A stretch of 64,000 nucleotides of DNA, from NCBI GenBank assembly GCA_003342895.1, contig PTFA01000406.1, forward strand, positions 258,691 to 322,690, in the 5' to 3' direction. Below, piece after piece: positions 1-11,400 of the stretch (positions within the stretch are counted from its first letter, which is position 1; each line of letters opens with the position of its first letter). A model generated the notes under the pieces. That model worked only from the letters and a program-made list of their open reading frames with translations. It made no database searches and was not told the DNA's origin. The translations under genes and the position numbers were made by a program. Origin of the DNA: Casuarius casuarius. Its lineage: Eukaryota; Chordata; Aves; Casuariiformes; Casuariidae.

Positions 1-460
1 CACAGTTTGTGAAATTCTTCATAGATTGTAGGGAAAAAAAAAAGCCATATCCACTCCCAGTATTCAGGGACCAAATCACAAGGGAGGACTCAGAATCAGA
101 AGCTTACAGTTATGCGAGGTACATAAGCTGTACATCTCCTTTAGAGGGAAAAAAAAAAAGACTCAACAATCCTACTGCTCTACTTCATTACCTACAAGCA
201 AATACAGGTATTACCTAAAAGCAAAAACAGAGATGCAAGGGTAAGTGGCCTGTGAGGGGCTGACCTCTTCCACTCTGCTAACTTAATAGCTAGTATGTGA
301 TAAAGTCAGATAAAGAAAAAGAAATGCAGTAAAAAAATCGGTAGTTTCAGAACGAAGGAAGTAAGTCAAGCTTTTATCCTCTCGTCCCATCTCTGTGAAG
401 CTGAATTAACAAAATAGATGGATAACAACTGAGAGATGCTAAAATAAATAACTTGAATAC
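1..460. other. CD274 intron 5 / unplaced cytoplasmic exon region
   Basis: Downstream (leftward) of CD274 exon 5. Several minus-strand acceptor-like sites are present (AG at about 403-402, 218-217 and 202-201), but none leads to a tail resembling the conserved mammalian one. The true last exons are either very divergent here or off the window. Two short A-runs lie at about 35-45 and 151-161. Confidence 0.5.
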
Positions 461-571
461 CTTTTCCTAGGCAGAGCATAAATAGAAGCACTGATCCAAA
501 GAGAGCAGTCACAATCAGAATTGCTCCAACAAAGCGTCTGTTCTTAGTCCACAGAATATTCTCAGCTGAAT
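461..571 (-). CDS. CD274: CD274 exon 5: stalk, transmembrane helix, start of cytoplasmic tail
   Basis: The acceptor ttcttcaag precedes 571 and the donor GTATTC begins at 460. The 111-base exon encodes a short stalk, a basic NRR anchor, the hydrophobic span FVGAILIVTALFGSVLLFML and then CLGK. Exit phase 1 after a lysine matches the human RLRK|G junction. Confidence 0.9.
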
Positions 572-3500
572 CTTGAAGAAAGACAAGCAGGGGAAAGACA
601 CTGCAGAATTATATTCAAGCTTCTCCATTTTGCTTTCTTTTTCACTCTATGGTGTTTGTTATCAGGATTTTAGACATGATAGCAACATTCTAGATTTTAT
701 CCAAGACCAGGTGCTGATGGTGCACTTCACTGTATCTCACTAACTCAATAAAGGTAAAGATAAAACATACTCATATTTATCTTTGCTTCCAGGATTCTGG
801 GTGACAGTCCCTTTGATTCCTGTCACAAGTCCTGCTGGTCATCAAGGAACAAAACGCTTAGCTCCATTCCATCAGGATTAGAGAAACAAGATGGTTAAGA
901 GACCAGAGAGTCCCTTTGAGATGGCAGAGCTCTGAATGCAAAAGATAGGTGGCCTCCTTGAATCCCAGAGGTATTTCTTGTCATTTTCTAAACTGTACTC
1001 TTGTTCTCACCACTCTCTGAAAGGAGGACTAGTTTGTTACAGGCTTTTCCCACCTTCTGCCTGCTTCCACCTCCTGACAGCCCTGGAAAGTGTGCCAGCA
1101 CTGATATTATGAATTGGACTGGTGAAATGACCTGGCTGAGTAACAGTCTGACAAACAGGAAGAGATTATTTTTCAGCTGGACCAGGTTTCCAGTCTGGTT
1201 CAAAGTTTGTGCCAGCATACCACAGGGACAATGGAGAAATAATAAGAGTAGCCAAGGGCAAAAGCAGTAGAGGTAGTGACTGATTAAAATGTCTCACAGG
1301 ACACTGTACTGCTCTCCTGCATTCATGTATCTTCTGTTAATCCAGTTGTTATGAGAAATAAAATCTGTGCACAATTTGTTAAATTCAATACGCTGGCAGC
1401 AAAGGCTGTAGTGGCAAGAAAAAAACATGTTCAAATTTCTTAGACAGTTATCATCATTGAAACAGAACATTTTTGGGAAATGTGTTTAATTTATAAAGAA
1501 GGGTTTTATTTCTAGGATTCAAGCTCTAGGCTTTTCAAATAATTGAACTTCCTTTAAATGACAGGTGCACACTCAATTTTCACTTAACTATAGGCCGTGC
1601 AAAATTGCTGTCCTTGAACAACTAGCTCCATCCCCACATGCATAGTGAACATATTAATATTGTGAAAGTGTGCACTAACAGCAACGCTTAACATCACACA
1701 GTATTTGTTTTCGGCCTTTCCTAAATTAGATAGGAAAGAGAAGAAAATCATGACTGATCCATCTGATACGAAATAACATAAGATCTTGAAAAGTAGTACT
1801 ATAAATGAAATTCAGAAGTGTTACCTGCTACGTATAAAATAGCAGATGTATTTTCTTGAAGTTCTTTGTTCCAAAATATACAGTGAAAAATCTCATCAGC
1901 TTTGCTTTTGATTTTAAGCGTACTTGTCACACGATACAGCTGATCTTTTCCAGTTTTGTAACTTGTGTTTGCCTTATCAGTCAAATCCTGATATCCTCCA
2001 TTTTGCCATATTACTTCAGCTTTTGGGTATCCTTCTGACTGGCACGTTAACTTCCATTCTTTATCTCCTGTACTCACCACTCCTTGGTTTATGGTTCTAT
2101 AAGGAGCTAAGCAAAGGGAAGAAAACAATTACAAGTAGGAAGCTAGAAGAACAGCATATGTTAGCAAGACACAATCTCCTCACCCCCAGCCTCTGGGCCA
2201 AATTTCTATATATCAACTTGGCTTTTGTAAACAGAATTCTTGACAGAAAAGACATATGTTGTGTCTCTTCAGAGTAATCAGGGGGGTACAGGATTTTATA
2301 TAAGATTTACTACAATGCTGATATTGTTTGGAAAATTGCATTAGTTTTCCGGTCCAGCCTGCCCTGTCCAAATGTTTTTTTGCAACATCCTTCCTCATAT
2401 GCCTGGAAAACAAAGTACGGAAATGGATTCCATCTGGACAGAAACACAAGGTTATTCAGCTGTGCAATGGCCATGAGGCTGCACAAGTCTCTAGAGAAGT
2501 TTCTTCAGATGATAACCCGGGCATGCCTTCCAATCAGCGACTCCTCTGGGACCTCTAAAGAGTGTCAGAGAGCACTGAAACTCTTGCAGTAGAACTTACC
2601 CTTAACTTTCAAACTGATCATCTTGTAGTCAGCTCCCCCGTAGTCAATTAGACAGCGGTAAAACCCTGCATCACTGAGCTTAACCTCAGTGATCTGAAGG
2701 AGAGACTGCCCAAAGTTCAGTTTCTCTTTCAACAATTTTATTCTTCCCTTAAAGTCACTGTGCTGACTGTTGAAATCTTCCTCCCCTTTGAGAAGTACAT
2801 AAACATCTTTCCTAAATTCATCTTTTTTTTCCCAGCTGACACTTAAATCTTTAAACTTTAATTGCCCATTCACTGGAAATGTGCATTGCATGGTCACATT
2901 GCTCCCATATTCCACAGTGTAGAGTGACTGTGGAGCTTCAACAGTGAATAAAGCTGAAAAACAAAATTGAGAAGAAAATTTTTAATTTTCCATCTATAAG
3001 CCTAATTTTCAAAGTTACATTTTATCATACGCATAGGACCTTTGAAGGACCAAAAATACTGTCCTGTTCATACAAGTTATACTTTTTTGCGGGCACACAG
3101 CCAAATTCAGGACAAACTGGGCTATTTATATCTGCAGACCCCTGACTGGTGCATATGCACAATATGATTCTGCTAAAAAAACCAGATGTATGCATGTGCA
3201 CACCCTCAGCTGTTGCTTTCAGAACACTGTCTGCAATTGTTAATGCCTCTTATGAGAACATTCTGTTTTATATAAGTGTCAATTACTTTTACACATGATG
3301 CTGAAGAATACAAAACAGATTCCCAGGTTTGACATAGCCAGTGCAACCACCTGTGTATTGCAAAATGGTACCACATCTTAAGGGGGATACATGCTGAAAC
3401 AATGACCAGGATTTCAATGCAGACCCCTATCAAAGCCCCTATATTAAGCACACATATCTAGAGCTTAATTTAAAGGCATGCAAAGACCTTTTTATTCAAA

Positions 3501-3689
3501 ACATTAAGCAAAGAAAAACAGAAACAAAACACTAATACTGTACAGAAAACTACCTGAAGAATTAAAATTTCCATGCTTATACATGAATAGGAAAGCTAAT
3601 CAAACAGTTTAGCTTCTTACCATTTAGCAAATGCCAGTGGAATACAAATATATACAAAAGCAAAGGCTTTTCCATGGTGAAGACAGAAC
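461..3689 (-). CDS. CD274: CD274 (PD-L1) immune checkpoint ligand, exons 2-5 with 3' end off window
   Basis: Four minus-strand exons (3689-3621, 2953-2600, 2106-1825, 571-461) splice with GT-AG junctions, all phase 1, to give 267 residues plus one base. CD274 is a type I membrane protein that binds PD-1 on T cells and inhibits them. Seen here: a hydrophobic signal peptide ending HWHLLN at about 1-18; an IgV domain with Cys42, Trp59 and Cys119 (DAGFYRC, YGGADYK); an IgC domain with Cys158, Trp170 and Cys212; a transmembrane helix at about 244-265; and N-glycosylation sequons at 37, 183 and 222. Signal-exon, domain and junction positions match mammalian PD-L1. Human PD-L1 has 290 residues, so roughly 20-25 cytoplasmic residues are missing; I could not place the tail exons. 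PDCD1LG2 is closely related, but the WHLLNA signal end and YGGADYK favour CD274. Confidence 0.95.
1825..2106 (-). CDS. CD274: CD274 exon 4: IgC domain
   Basis: The acceptor cttag precedes 2106 and the donor GTAACA begins at 1824; the exon is 282 bases, phase 1 to phase 1. It encodes APYRTINQ, then an IgC fold with Cys in KLTC, VIW, and Cys in IFHC. Two NTS glycosylation sites are present. Confidence 0.94.
2600..2953 (-). CDS. CD274: CD274 exon 3: IgV domain (PD-1-binding)
   Basis: The acceptor tttgtttttcag precedes 2953 and the donor GTAAGT begins at 2599. The 354-base exon is phase 1 at both ends. It carries the canonical IgV cysteines, the SW tryptophan and the DAGFYRC motif, followed by a YGGADYK strand typical of PD-L1. 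Confidence 0.95.
3621..3689 (-). CDS. CD274: CD274 exon 2: 5'UTR end, start codon and signal peptide
   Basis: The acceptor AG is at 3691-3690, after a T-rich tract. A 14-base 5'UTR leads to ATG at 3675-3673 in good context (caccATGG). It encodes MEKPLLLYIFVFHWHLLN plus one base, and the donor GTAAGAAG is at 3620. The acceptor just before the ATG shows that a separate non-coding exon 1 lies upstream, as in human CD274. Confidence 0.93.
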
Positions 3690-4729
3690 CTAAAATGATA
3701 AAATAATGGGCAAATATAAATACCTGCTTATTTCTAACTTGCACTGTAGAATACACTTCAGCCACTCCATACAAAGAACTGGACTCAAGGCACTGAATTC
3801 CACTCTAGCCAAAGACATGCCAAAATCGCACCTATGACCACTGTAAATCAGACAGTTTCTTGCTTGGGTTTAGGAAGGAAATAGAGTTTTATTTGCTTTG
3901 ATCATTTGTTATTGGTTATGGCAAAATATATACTTTATTACTTTCTGTCAGTTTGTAAATAAGTACTCATAAGTACCCAGTTGTTACGGTAAACTGCAGC
4001 AGGGAGTGTTGCCACTGGGAAGAGAGAGGAGGAGCTTTCTATACACTTTCAGGGGAAGAAACAGAACTCACCTCTTCTCCACCAGTTTGCCTAATTTAAC
4101 AGACTGTGAATTTACTAAATTTTGTAACACCTAGTTTCACAATGCTAATACAGGGCTTATGAAGTTATATATATTGCAAACAACATTCAAGTTGTAATTA
4201 ATCTTTTAATGAACATTTTTACAACAGTGCATTTGTAGAACAGTACTAGAAACTACCAGCCTACAAACAAAACCTGTTTTGCTTGATTTTTTTTGTCTGC
4301 TTCACATCTGAACATACAAATTATTTGAATTTTCCCTCAAAAAAGTTTTCCCCCCTTTTTGCTGACAGGCCTTTTATACTCCTACACAACACTAGCATCA
4401 CAACATATTGATTAATGTCAATTCACACACTTACTTCACACACCCACTGCACTTCCTAAGTGGGTATTTTGAGTCATAGCAGTAGTAGGATCAAACTGTC
4501 TCATCATTTTTCAAATTACCTTCAAGCAAAATTCGAACTCTTTAATGCAAGTCCATTGTGAGTACAGAAGAATCTAGAATTTTATTTAGATAAAATGCTG
4601 GGTTTGGATACCCAAAAAACCACAGAAATAAGCAAAGATTGCATTAAACTGCTTTCTAATGGTAGTTCCAATATTTGCATAAGAAATTAGGCAACATCAG
4701 ATGACCTAACTGATGAGACTCTATCTGGT

Positions 4730-4759
4730 CTGAGAATCTTTTAACTGAGAATCTTTTAA
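4730..4759 (+). repeat. 15-base tandem duplication
   Basis: Two perfect back-to-back copies of ctgagaatcttttaa. A small local duplication with no evident function. Confidence 0.9.
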
Positions 4760-7462
4760 CTGTTTTATCTTTGTTGCTCTGGTTTTCAACACAAGGATGG
4801 TAACAAAGTAACAGCACTGTCCTGAGTTGTAAGACACGTATGTGCCTCTACAGCATGGTAGCTTAAGGAACTTAGACTCTTCTCAACAGAATCTGATACA
4901 AGCTACTTTCTTCCTCAGCCTTCTGCTGCCTGATCCCAGCAAAGACTTTGTGGAAGGCAAGACAGAGCTGAAAAAGAAAGCCACTTTAATAGACAGCCAG
5001 GCAGGCATGAGCAATTACAAAAGGACGTTCTGCTAAACAGGAATAGGAAAATAAAAATAAGATCCTCAGACTCTGTCTCACTGATAAATATATTCCAGAC
5101 TTATACGGCTAGAGACCCAGATTTATCCCTTAACCACAAATGATGTTCTTAAAAGCACCAGCAAACTTCTACCTAATCCTGCAGGTAGCTAAGATACCCA
5201 AGTTTCTGATGATGAGCATGCATGGGAATATCTTCAACATTATGCCACCACCTAAGTGAGTGGTTCAGAGCACCAACTGAGCTCCAAAATAAAGCTCCTC
5301 AAACAAGGCGGAAGAATATCAGTCTCAAAGTGTACTCTGATCAGGCTCACTCCAGATACAGCCTGCAGAAGAGCACGCCAGTGAAACTGACGGGTACAGG
5401 CGTGCATCTCTCTGTGCTGCCCATGGAAGAAATACCTGGGTTGCAGTACACTCAGGTCCAGAACATACTCTACTTTGAAAAAAAGAGACTTGAGCTAATA
5501 GACTGCCGGGAACAAATAGCATGTGCACTATAATCATGGAAAAGTACACACCTGTACTATCACAAGCAACCCATACCCACTTTTTCAGCAGGAAATCAGA
5601 ATTTAGGCATTAACTCCAGGGGAGGGTTTTTTGACAGACTCCTCAGAGAAGGATGATAGGAAGGGAACATTTTTATGGCTCTAATTCTTGTATCCTGCAA
5701 CCAAAGAACATTAATTTGCATGCTTTCTCCAACTGCCAAGCAGAGTCTTACTAAGAAATATGACACCACTTACAAAATCCTTCGAGACTGAGAATATCTG
5801 CTACTGTACTCAATTCTTTACTTTCAGACAGAGAAAAAAGAAAGGTCCAGGTTAAGTCCAGATGCACATGAAAAAAGTCTTCTGCAATAACCACTAAAGA
5901 GCTTTCTTGTTTCACTCTGAGCAGGCACATACTCTAGAAGGCTCAAATAAAGCTGCTTGAGACCCCAGATGCCATTCAGGGTGCCAAAGCAGTTGTCTTC
6001 TCACTATTTTTCTTACAGAACCTACCACAATGTCCCTTCCCTCCTCCTCCCAATTTGTATCTGACACCTGTAGCTAACACAGTTTTATAAAAGCAAAAAG
6101 ATATTCACAGCATAAAATACTCTTCAGTCTTGCTGGCTGTTAACATTTCTCTCACAATCAAATGAAGAGAGGGAGAACAAAGCTGTTGCACCCAAGCTGT
6201 TTCGTGACAGAACTTAAATGCTGCTGTAACTTCATTTACTTCTTTAGGAAACTTCCCCATTACTGGAAAATTCCCCACTAGGGAAAATTCTCTATTGCTA
6301 ACAGTGGTTCACTGTAACCAGAGACAGAAATGCTGGGAAAACTACTACATAAAATGCCACAGGCATTTTAAGAAACATGTCATCTGATCAGAGCAAGATG
6401 TGAACAACAGCCCTTGGAATACCAGTAAGAAGAAGTGATACACCTACATTGACTCAAGGTTCCCACAGTATTTATCACACACTCTGCTGAGCAACTGCTA
6501 ACAATGACTGGAAATTTCTGCATAACTTATTTCTGTGTGTAAACATCGCATGTAGGAATAATGATCAGAACACTGTTTACTCTTATCTGGTAACAGCTTA
6601 CAGAATATAGCTTACGTTTTCTCTCCAAGATCTGAGAGCAATGAAGGTTTCTTGCCACGCCGCTGTGTAGTGCAGGAAGAGTTATTAAGCCTTTTTATTA
6701 GCTTAGAGGAATAAAGAGCGCTGTCTTTTTCTTCTTCTAGGTTCTAGAGATCAAAGAATACAGAAAAAGCAAGTATTAGAAGCCAAAGGCAGTACTCACA
6801 TGAATATGCTAATGGTAGTGGGATAACCAGATCAACAGCACAACATATTACTTTAAACATATGTTTCAGTGTAAGTTCACCCACTTATACTGTCTTTGAA
6901 TATCTCAATTAAAGGTTGGGATACTCCAAAGAGATAAAGTACTGTAAAATGACAACTTAAAATTTTTCAGCGAAAATTTTCTTCTTTTTACATGACAGCC
7001 CACTCACAGTACCTGTCATGGAAGTAAAAACACATAATATGTAAAGCTGGTATGAATTAACTTTCTTACTATAAGTGTGGGAGGAACACAGAGATAGTGG
7101 TATATGAAATAGCTGAATGTAACATTTAGGTTTTAGAAACCTGAAACTACCTTAGGAGGTTGAGGGGGTGAATTTCTGTAACTGGTGAGGCATAACACAC
7201 TTTTCTTTCCACCAGGTTCTTCTGTGCTTAAAAAACAGCTTTAATGACATTTTACTTTCTCAGAAAAAGATACAACAAAAAGAAACAAAATTATCTTATA
7301 ATGCCCAAGAGACTGCAGAAGTCATCAATGTAGCTGACACTCAAAATTACGAATTTAGTTTCCTCCTGTTAATTGTTTCCCTTGAGCTCACAGGATTTTT
7401 TCCCATGTAAGCACTTGAAAGCAAATAAAAGATTCTGAAAGTTATTTTTCTTTTACAGTGAG

Positions 7463-7682
7463 TACAGATAGATATATAGATACACACATATATATGCATA
7501 TACACTATTGTGTATATATAAAAAATATATACCTGTGTGCATACATATATGTTTACGTATGTGTGCATGTGTATATATGTATATATCCACATATGCATAT
7601 CCACAGACACACACATACAGTGTGTATATATGTATATACATGTGTAGGTATATACATACACACACACACAGATACAGACACA
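7463..7682. repeat. Degenerate CA/TG/TA alternating purine-pyrimidine tract
   Basis: About 220 bases of almost uninterrupted alternating purine-pyrimidine steps, mixing TATATA, TGTGTG, GTATAC, CATATG and CACACA blocks. All frames on both strands stay open because stop codons are rare in such sequence; the resulting Tyr/Ile/His/Cys-rich frames are not genes. The tract ends about 100 bases before the GC-rich block thought to be the CD274 promoter. Such sequence can form Z-DNA; that is inference. Confidence 0.92.
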
Positions 7683-7784
7683 AGGCTCTAAATTCTGTAC
7701 TTTTGTCTGCAGTATGTTTTGTCCTGCAGCCGTTTTTCTAGACAAGTCTCACAGTCTCACGTGTCATTACGTGTTTCTAATTCG

Positions 7785-8480
7785 ATCCGGGTGGCTTTTG
7801 GGACCCGACCTGGGAGGTCTCCAGAGGCCAGCTTCGCCACACGTGCAGCAGGAGGAGCGGAGCGCCAGACGCGGCGAGGCGCGGCGGGACACCGCGCAGG
7901 CAGCAAGGCGAGCCGCGCTCAGCTCCGCGCTCCCCCGTCGGAGAGCGCTCCGAAACCGGCCGTGCGCTGCTAATAAGCGGCGCGGAGCCCCGGCACAGGT
8001 CCCGGGGCCGTGNNNNNNNNNNNNNNNNNNNNNNNNNNNNNNNNNNNNNNNNNNNNNNNNNNNNNNNNNNNNNNNNNNNNNNNNNNNNNNNNNNNNNNNN
8101 NNNNNNNNNNNNNNNNNNNNNNNNNNNNNNNNNNNNNNNNNNNNNNNNNNNNNNNNNNNNNNNNNNNNNNNNNNNNNNNNNNNNNNNNNNNNNNNNNNNN
8201 NNNNNNNNNNNNNNNNNNNNNNNNNNNNNNNNNNNNNNNNNNNNNNNNNNNNNNNNNNNNNNNNNNNNNNNNNNNNNNNNNNNNNNNNNNNNNNNNNNNN
8301 NNNNNNNNNNNNNNNNNNNNNNNNNNNNNNNNNNNNNNNNNNNNNNNNNNNNNNNNNNNNNNNNNNNNNNNNTCCCCCTCCGGCGGCCCGGCCCCGCGGC
8401 GCTGGGGTCCCTCGGGAGCGAGGGCCCGGCGCTGCCCGAGATCCTCACGGGGGACGCCGCGACCAGACACCCTTTAAAAA
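7785..8480. promoter_or_regulatory. CpG-island-like block, probable CD274 promoter/exon 1 (contains gap)
   Basis: Composition changes sharply from AT-rich to GC- and CpG-rich from about 7785 to 8012, and again after the N run from 8373 to about 8465. It lies about 4.1 kb upstream of the CD274 start-codon exon, whose acceptor demands an upstream non-coding exon. In human the CD274 and PLGRKT starts are roughly 12 kb apart and divergent; this block and the one at 18950-19640 are about 11 kb apart, so this is the natural CD274 start region. No exact TSS or donor could be fixed. Confidence 0.6.
8013..8372. other. Assembly gap (360 N)
   Basis: Unresolved bases inside the GC-rich block; the CD274 first exon may be hidden here. 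Confidence 0.99.
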
Positions 8481-11400
8481 GTTAACAGAAAAGATAAATT
8501 ACAACACTGATCGGAGGGATGACACCGTATTTCACATTTTGGTCACAGAATTAGAGACCCTTAAGGTATGGGAACATTAATAACAAAATCCCTATTTCTC
8601 CCAGACCGTCGGAAATTCTAATAGAAGGAGCTAAGTCTACATTTCCTAACTCTTCTGGTAAGACAAAAAAAGGAAATCTGGTTCTTCGTGAATTAGCTGG
8701 AAAGAGTCAGGGGAGTATCCTGTAATGCTTTTCTATTCCTGAAAGCCATGAATGCAGAAGTAAACTGAAAGCAAGAACTGCTTTTACTTTCATTTGTACA
8801 CACATGTAATTTCATAGGAATATACAGAATGACAAAACTGCATTGCTTTTGGATTACAAATTGCCTTCGAATCACGGTGAGTACCTAAACAGAACAGTAT
8901 GATACATCACTTAGGAACTTTTTTTTTTTTTTTAAACAGGAAGATACTGCTTCATAGTGGAATCATATCCTTCCCCATTCCCCAAACAGACAATACACTG
9001 TATGATGGAGCCCACTTACGTTAAAGTCGACAGCCCCAACAGACCTGAAGTTTGGATGTCTGTACAGCACAGAGGATGGCCATAAAGTTCAGGGGCTATT
9101 TGCTGCTTTTCCAGAGACAAAGCAGCAGTCTAAATTCCTTTCAACAGCTGAATTCTCTGCCACTTCCAGAGTCTACTGAAGGATAAAACTCCAAATTAAA
9201 AACAATCTGACAGTATAATAAGGTTTCTTTCCTATGACAATGTTTCTTTATAAAACATAACAGTAGTAACATCTCTCCCATAAGCTTCCCAAAACAAAGC
9301 AACCTCCAAATAAGAATATTTACTCACGACATTAGTCTATTGAAGCACCAGAATGTATTCTGGGCTGTTGTAAGAAGAGTTTAGTAGTGAGTACATTTAC
9401 AGGGTGTAATACAAAGAAAATTCAAAACTAATCCAAGGCTGCATGCACAGGGCACAAATGGTTAACTGAAGGATACATTGGACATGCAAACCTCTTTGGT
9501 CCCCGTGCCATAAGTACCAAGTACTGCCATTCACAGTACACAGCTAAAATTTTGTAGGGGGCCATAAACCAGCAGGCAGTTGAGAAGTCACTCAAATACC
9601 TACCCATAAACCATCATGTTTTCTATTAATTCAGGGCACTGCTGTGCAGGTGCCATGTGCAGTATTCGAGGACTCAGATGCTTGACAAAGATTTGTTTTG
9701 TTCACAGACTTGGATCCAGATCCTCTGAAGTCCTATAGCATCAGCCCTGGAAAGGAAGATGAGGATAACCGTTCCATTCAGTCAGAACCACAGCACCTGC
9801 CACTGCTATTCCCATTCTCTGTATGCTGGATCCCTTTCAAAACAGAGGGATGCAGAGCTGGATTTGGAATGCAATAGCTGCTAGAATGCTTTACTGTGTT
9901 TTTGCCATACACTTTGGGCAACAGTATTTATGTGCTTACCTGCAAATTTTATGCTTGCATTTGAAAATTATATAGTGAGTATTCTGTCTACAGAAATTCA
10001 TTTTCCATCTTTGTCCCTCTTCTCAGTCTACTGACTCACTGATTAATGACTGCGCTAACCTTAACAAATGCTCTCTGTTACTGGTATATAGTTTGTGGTT
10101 GTACTTCACCATTCAACCTGACATTACAGACAAGTCTGAGTTTCCATAGTGCTTGAGTTACTGAAACTTATTTCATACTGCATACAGAAATGGAATGTGC
10201 AAACAATTTCCATATTAGGAAATGACAGCAGCTTACGCACAGTACTGTTACACCCTTCCTGAGGGTGCTGGAGCACAGGAAAGCAGCCTTGGATAGCCAC
10301 AATCCATTTTGCTGCACATTTTCTCCACTGTTTTCAAACAAGTACCTTAATGGAGCTATATGTAGAGGTGCATTTAGCCTCAGTATGTTTAAAGAAGAAT
10401 ACAGACTGGACTAAGTTTAATGACAAGCAAAATATTGTTTATGGGCAAAGAGGAAACACACCTTATATATAAGCCAAGAATTTATTGTTAGTATAACTGA
10501 AATCCTAACAGTCTAATCCAAGAATCATTATTAGTCCAGATTTAATCATTACAGAAAAAGAAAGAATATGTCTATGCAGAAATTTCAATAATTATACATT
10601 TAAAATTGTTGCACACAATTCTCAGTTTCTACCCCCTTTCCTGATGTTACGTTCACCCTTTGCCCCTGCTCCTCTGAGTCCTAAGATTGGTGGTTTCATT
10701 CTGGTGCAAGGAAGGGTGTTATGATGAATTGTCAGCACCTGCAGTCCTTCATGAGGAGGAGTATTATGTTGATGGTTTCTTTCTCTTCCTCCTCATTCAT
10801 CCTTCCTTCTTTTCTTACCTACCTTTGATTTACTCGGGACTATTTTTATGTTTTCTAATGCTTTAAACTTTGCTGCTCTGCTTTTAAAGTTTGCAGCTCC
10901 ACGCTACATCTGAATTTACTATATACAGCATCTTTTACATATGCTGGATACTATTTCTTTGTTACCTCTAAAACCAGTTATGTCCAGCTCTGCATTTCTT
11001 TAACTGATCACTGGTGAGTTGTTTTTTGCTGTGTGTCTCCAACGCCAAACCTGTGCCCCATCTCTTACCATCTCATGCCTGTACACTGCATCCTGTGGCT
11101 CCACTTCTCAAGGCCTCCTCTGCTATTTAGCAGACATGTATTTCTCTATGGTACATCATGTTAGTACCATAAAAGGTAACAAAGGTAAAACGAAGCCACA
11201 GACACTGATGAATCAGAGAAATTGCTGTCACAGTTAAACCAAGTAAAACAAAGCTGCAGGTTTGTCAAAAAAAAAGTTCAGACTGAGCAAGCCTGACAAG
11301 CCTCAGTCCTGAGGCCTTGAAAACTCAGTACAAAGATTATGCCCTGTTACTAACAATGGCAATACTGTATTACAGGGCTTCAATAGTTCCCTGGGAGAAA

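Larger units (their letters stand above)
3690..7784. other. CD274 first intron (inferred)
   Basis: No coding signal is recognised. This is AT-rich, mostly unique sequence between the CD274 start-codon exon and the CpG island presumed to hold its non-coding first exon. It contains a 15-base tandem duplication (ctgagaatcttttaa) at 4730-4759 and ends with the alternating CA/TG/TA tract. Short open frames here (such as 5222-5533) look like chance. Confidence 0.5.

Noticed and set aside
361..402. A CD274 tail exon after the acceptor at 403-402 (SQRWDERIKA stop)
   Set aside because: It would need an intron of under 60 bases from the donor at 460, and the peptide does not resemble known PD-L1 tails.
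1924..2277. 117-codon plus-strand frame over the CD274 IgC exon
   Set aside because: Shadow of the minus-strand CD274 exon.
7453..7745. Several overlapping long open frames on both strands
   Set aside because: They are produced by the alternating CA/TG/TA repeat, which rarely contains stop codons; the translations are low-complexity Tyr/Ile/His/Cys runs.
7714..8580. A 288-codon open frame across the first gap
   Set aside because: About 40 percent of it is N; the flanks are GC-rich promoter-like sequence without a recognisable domain.
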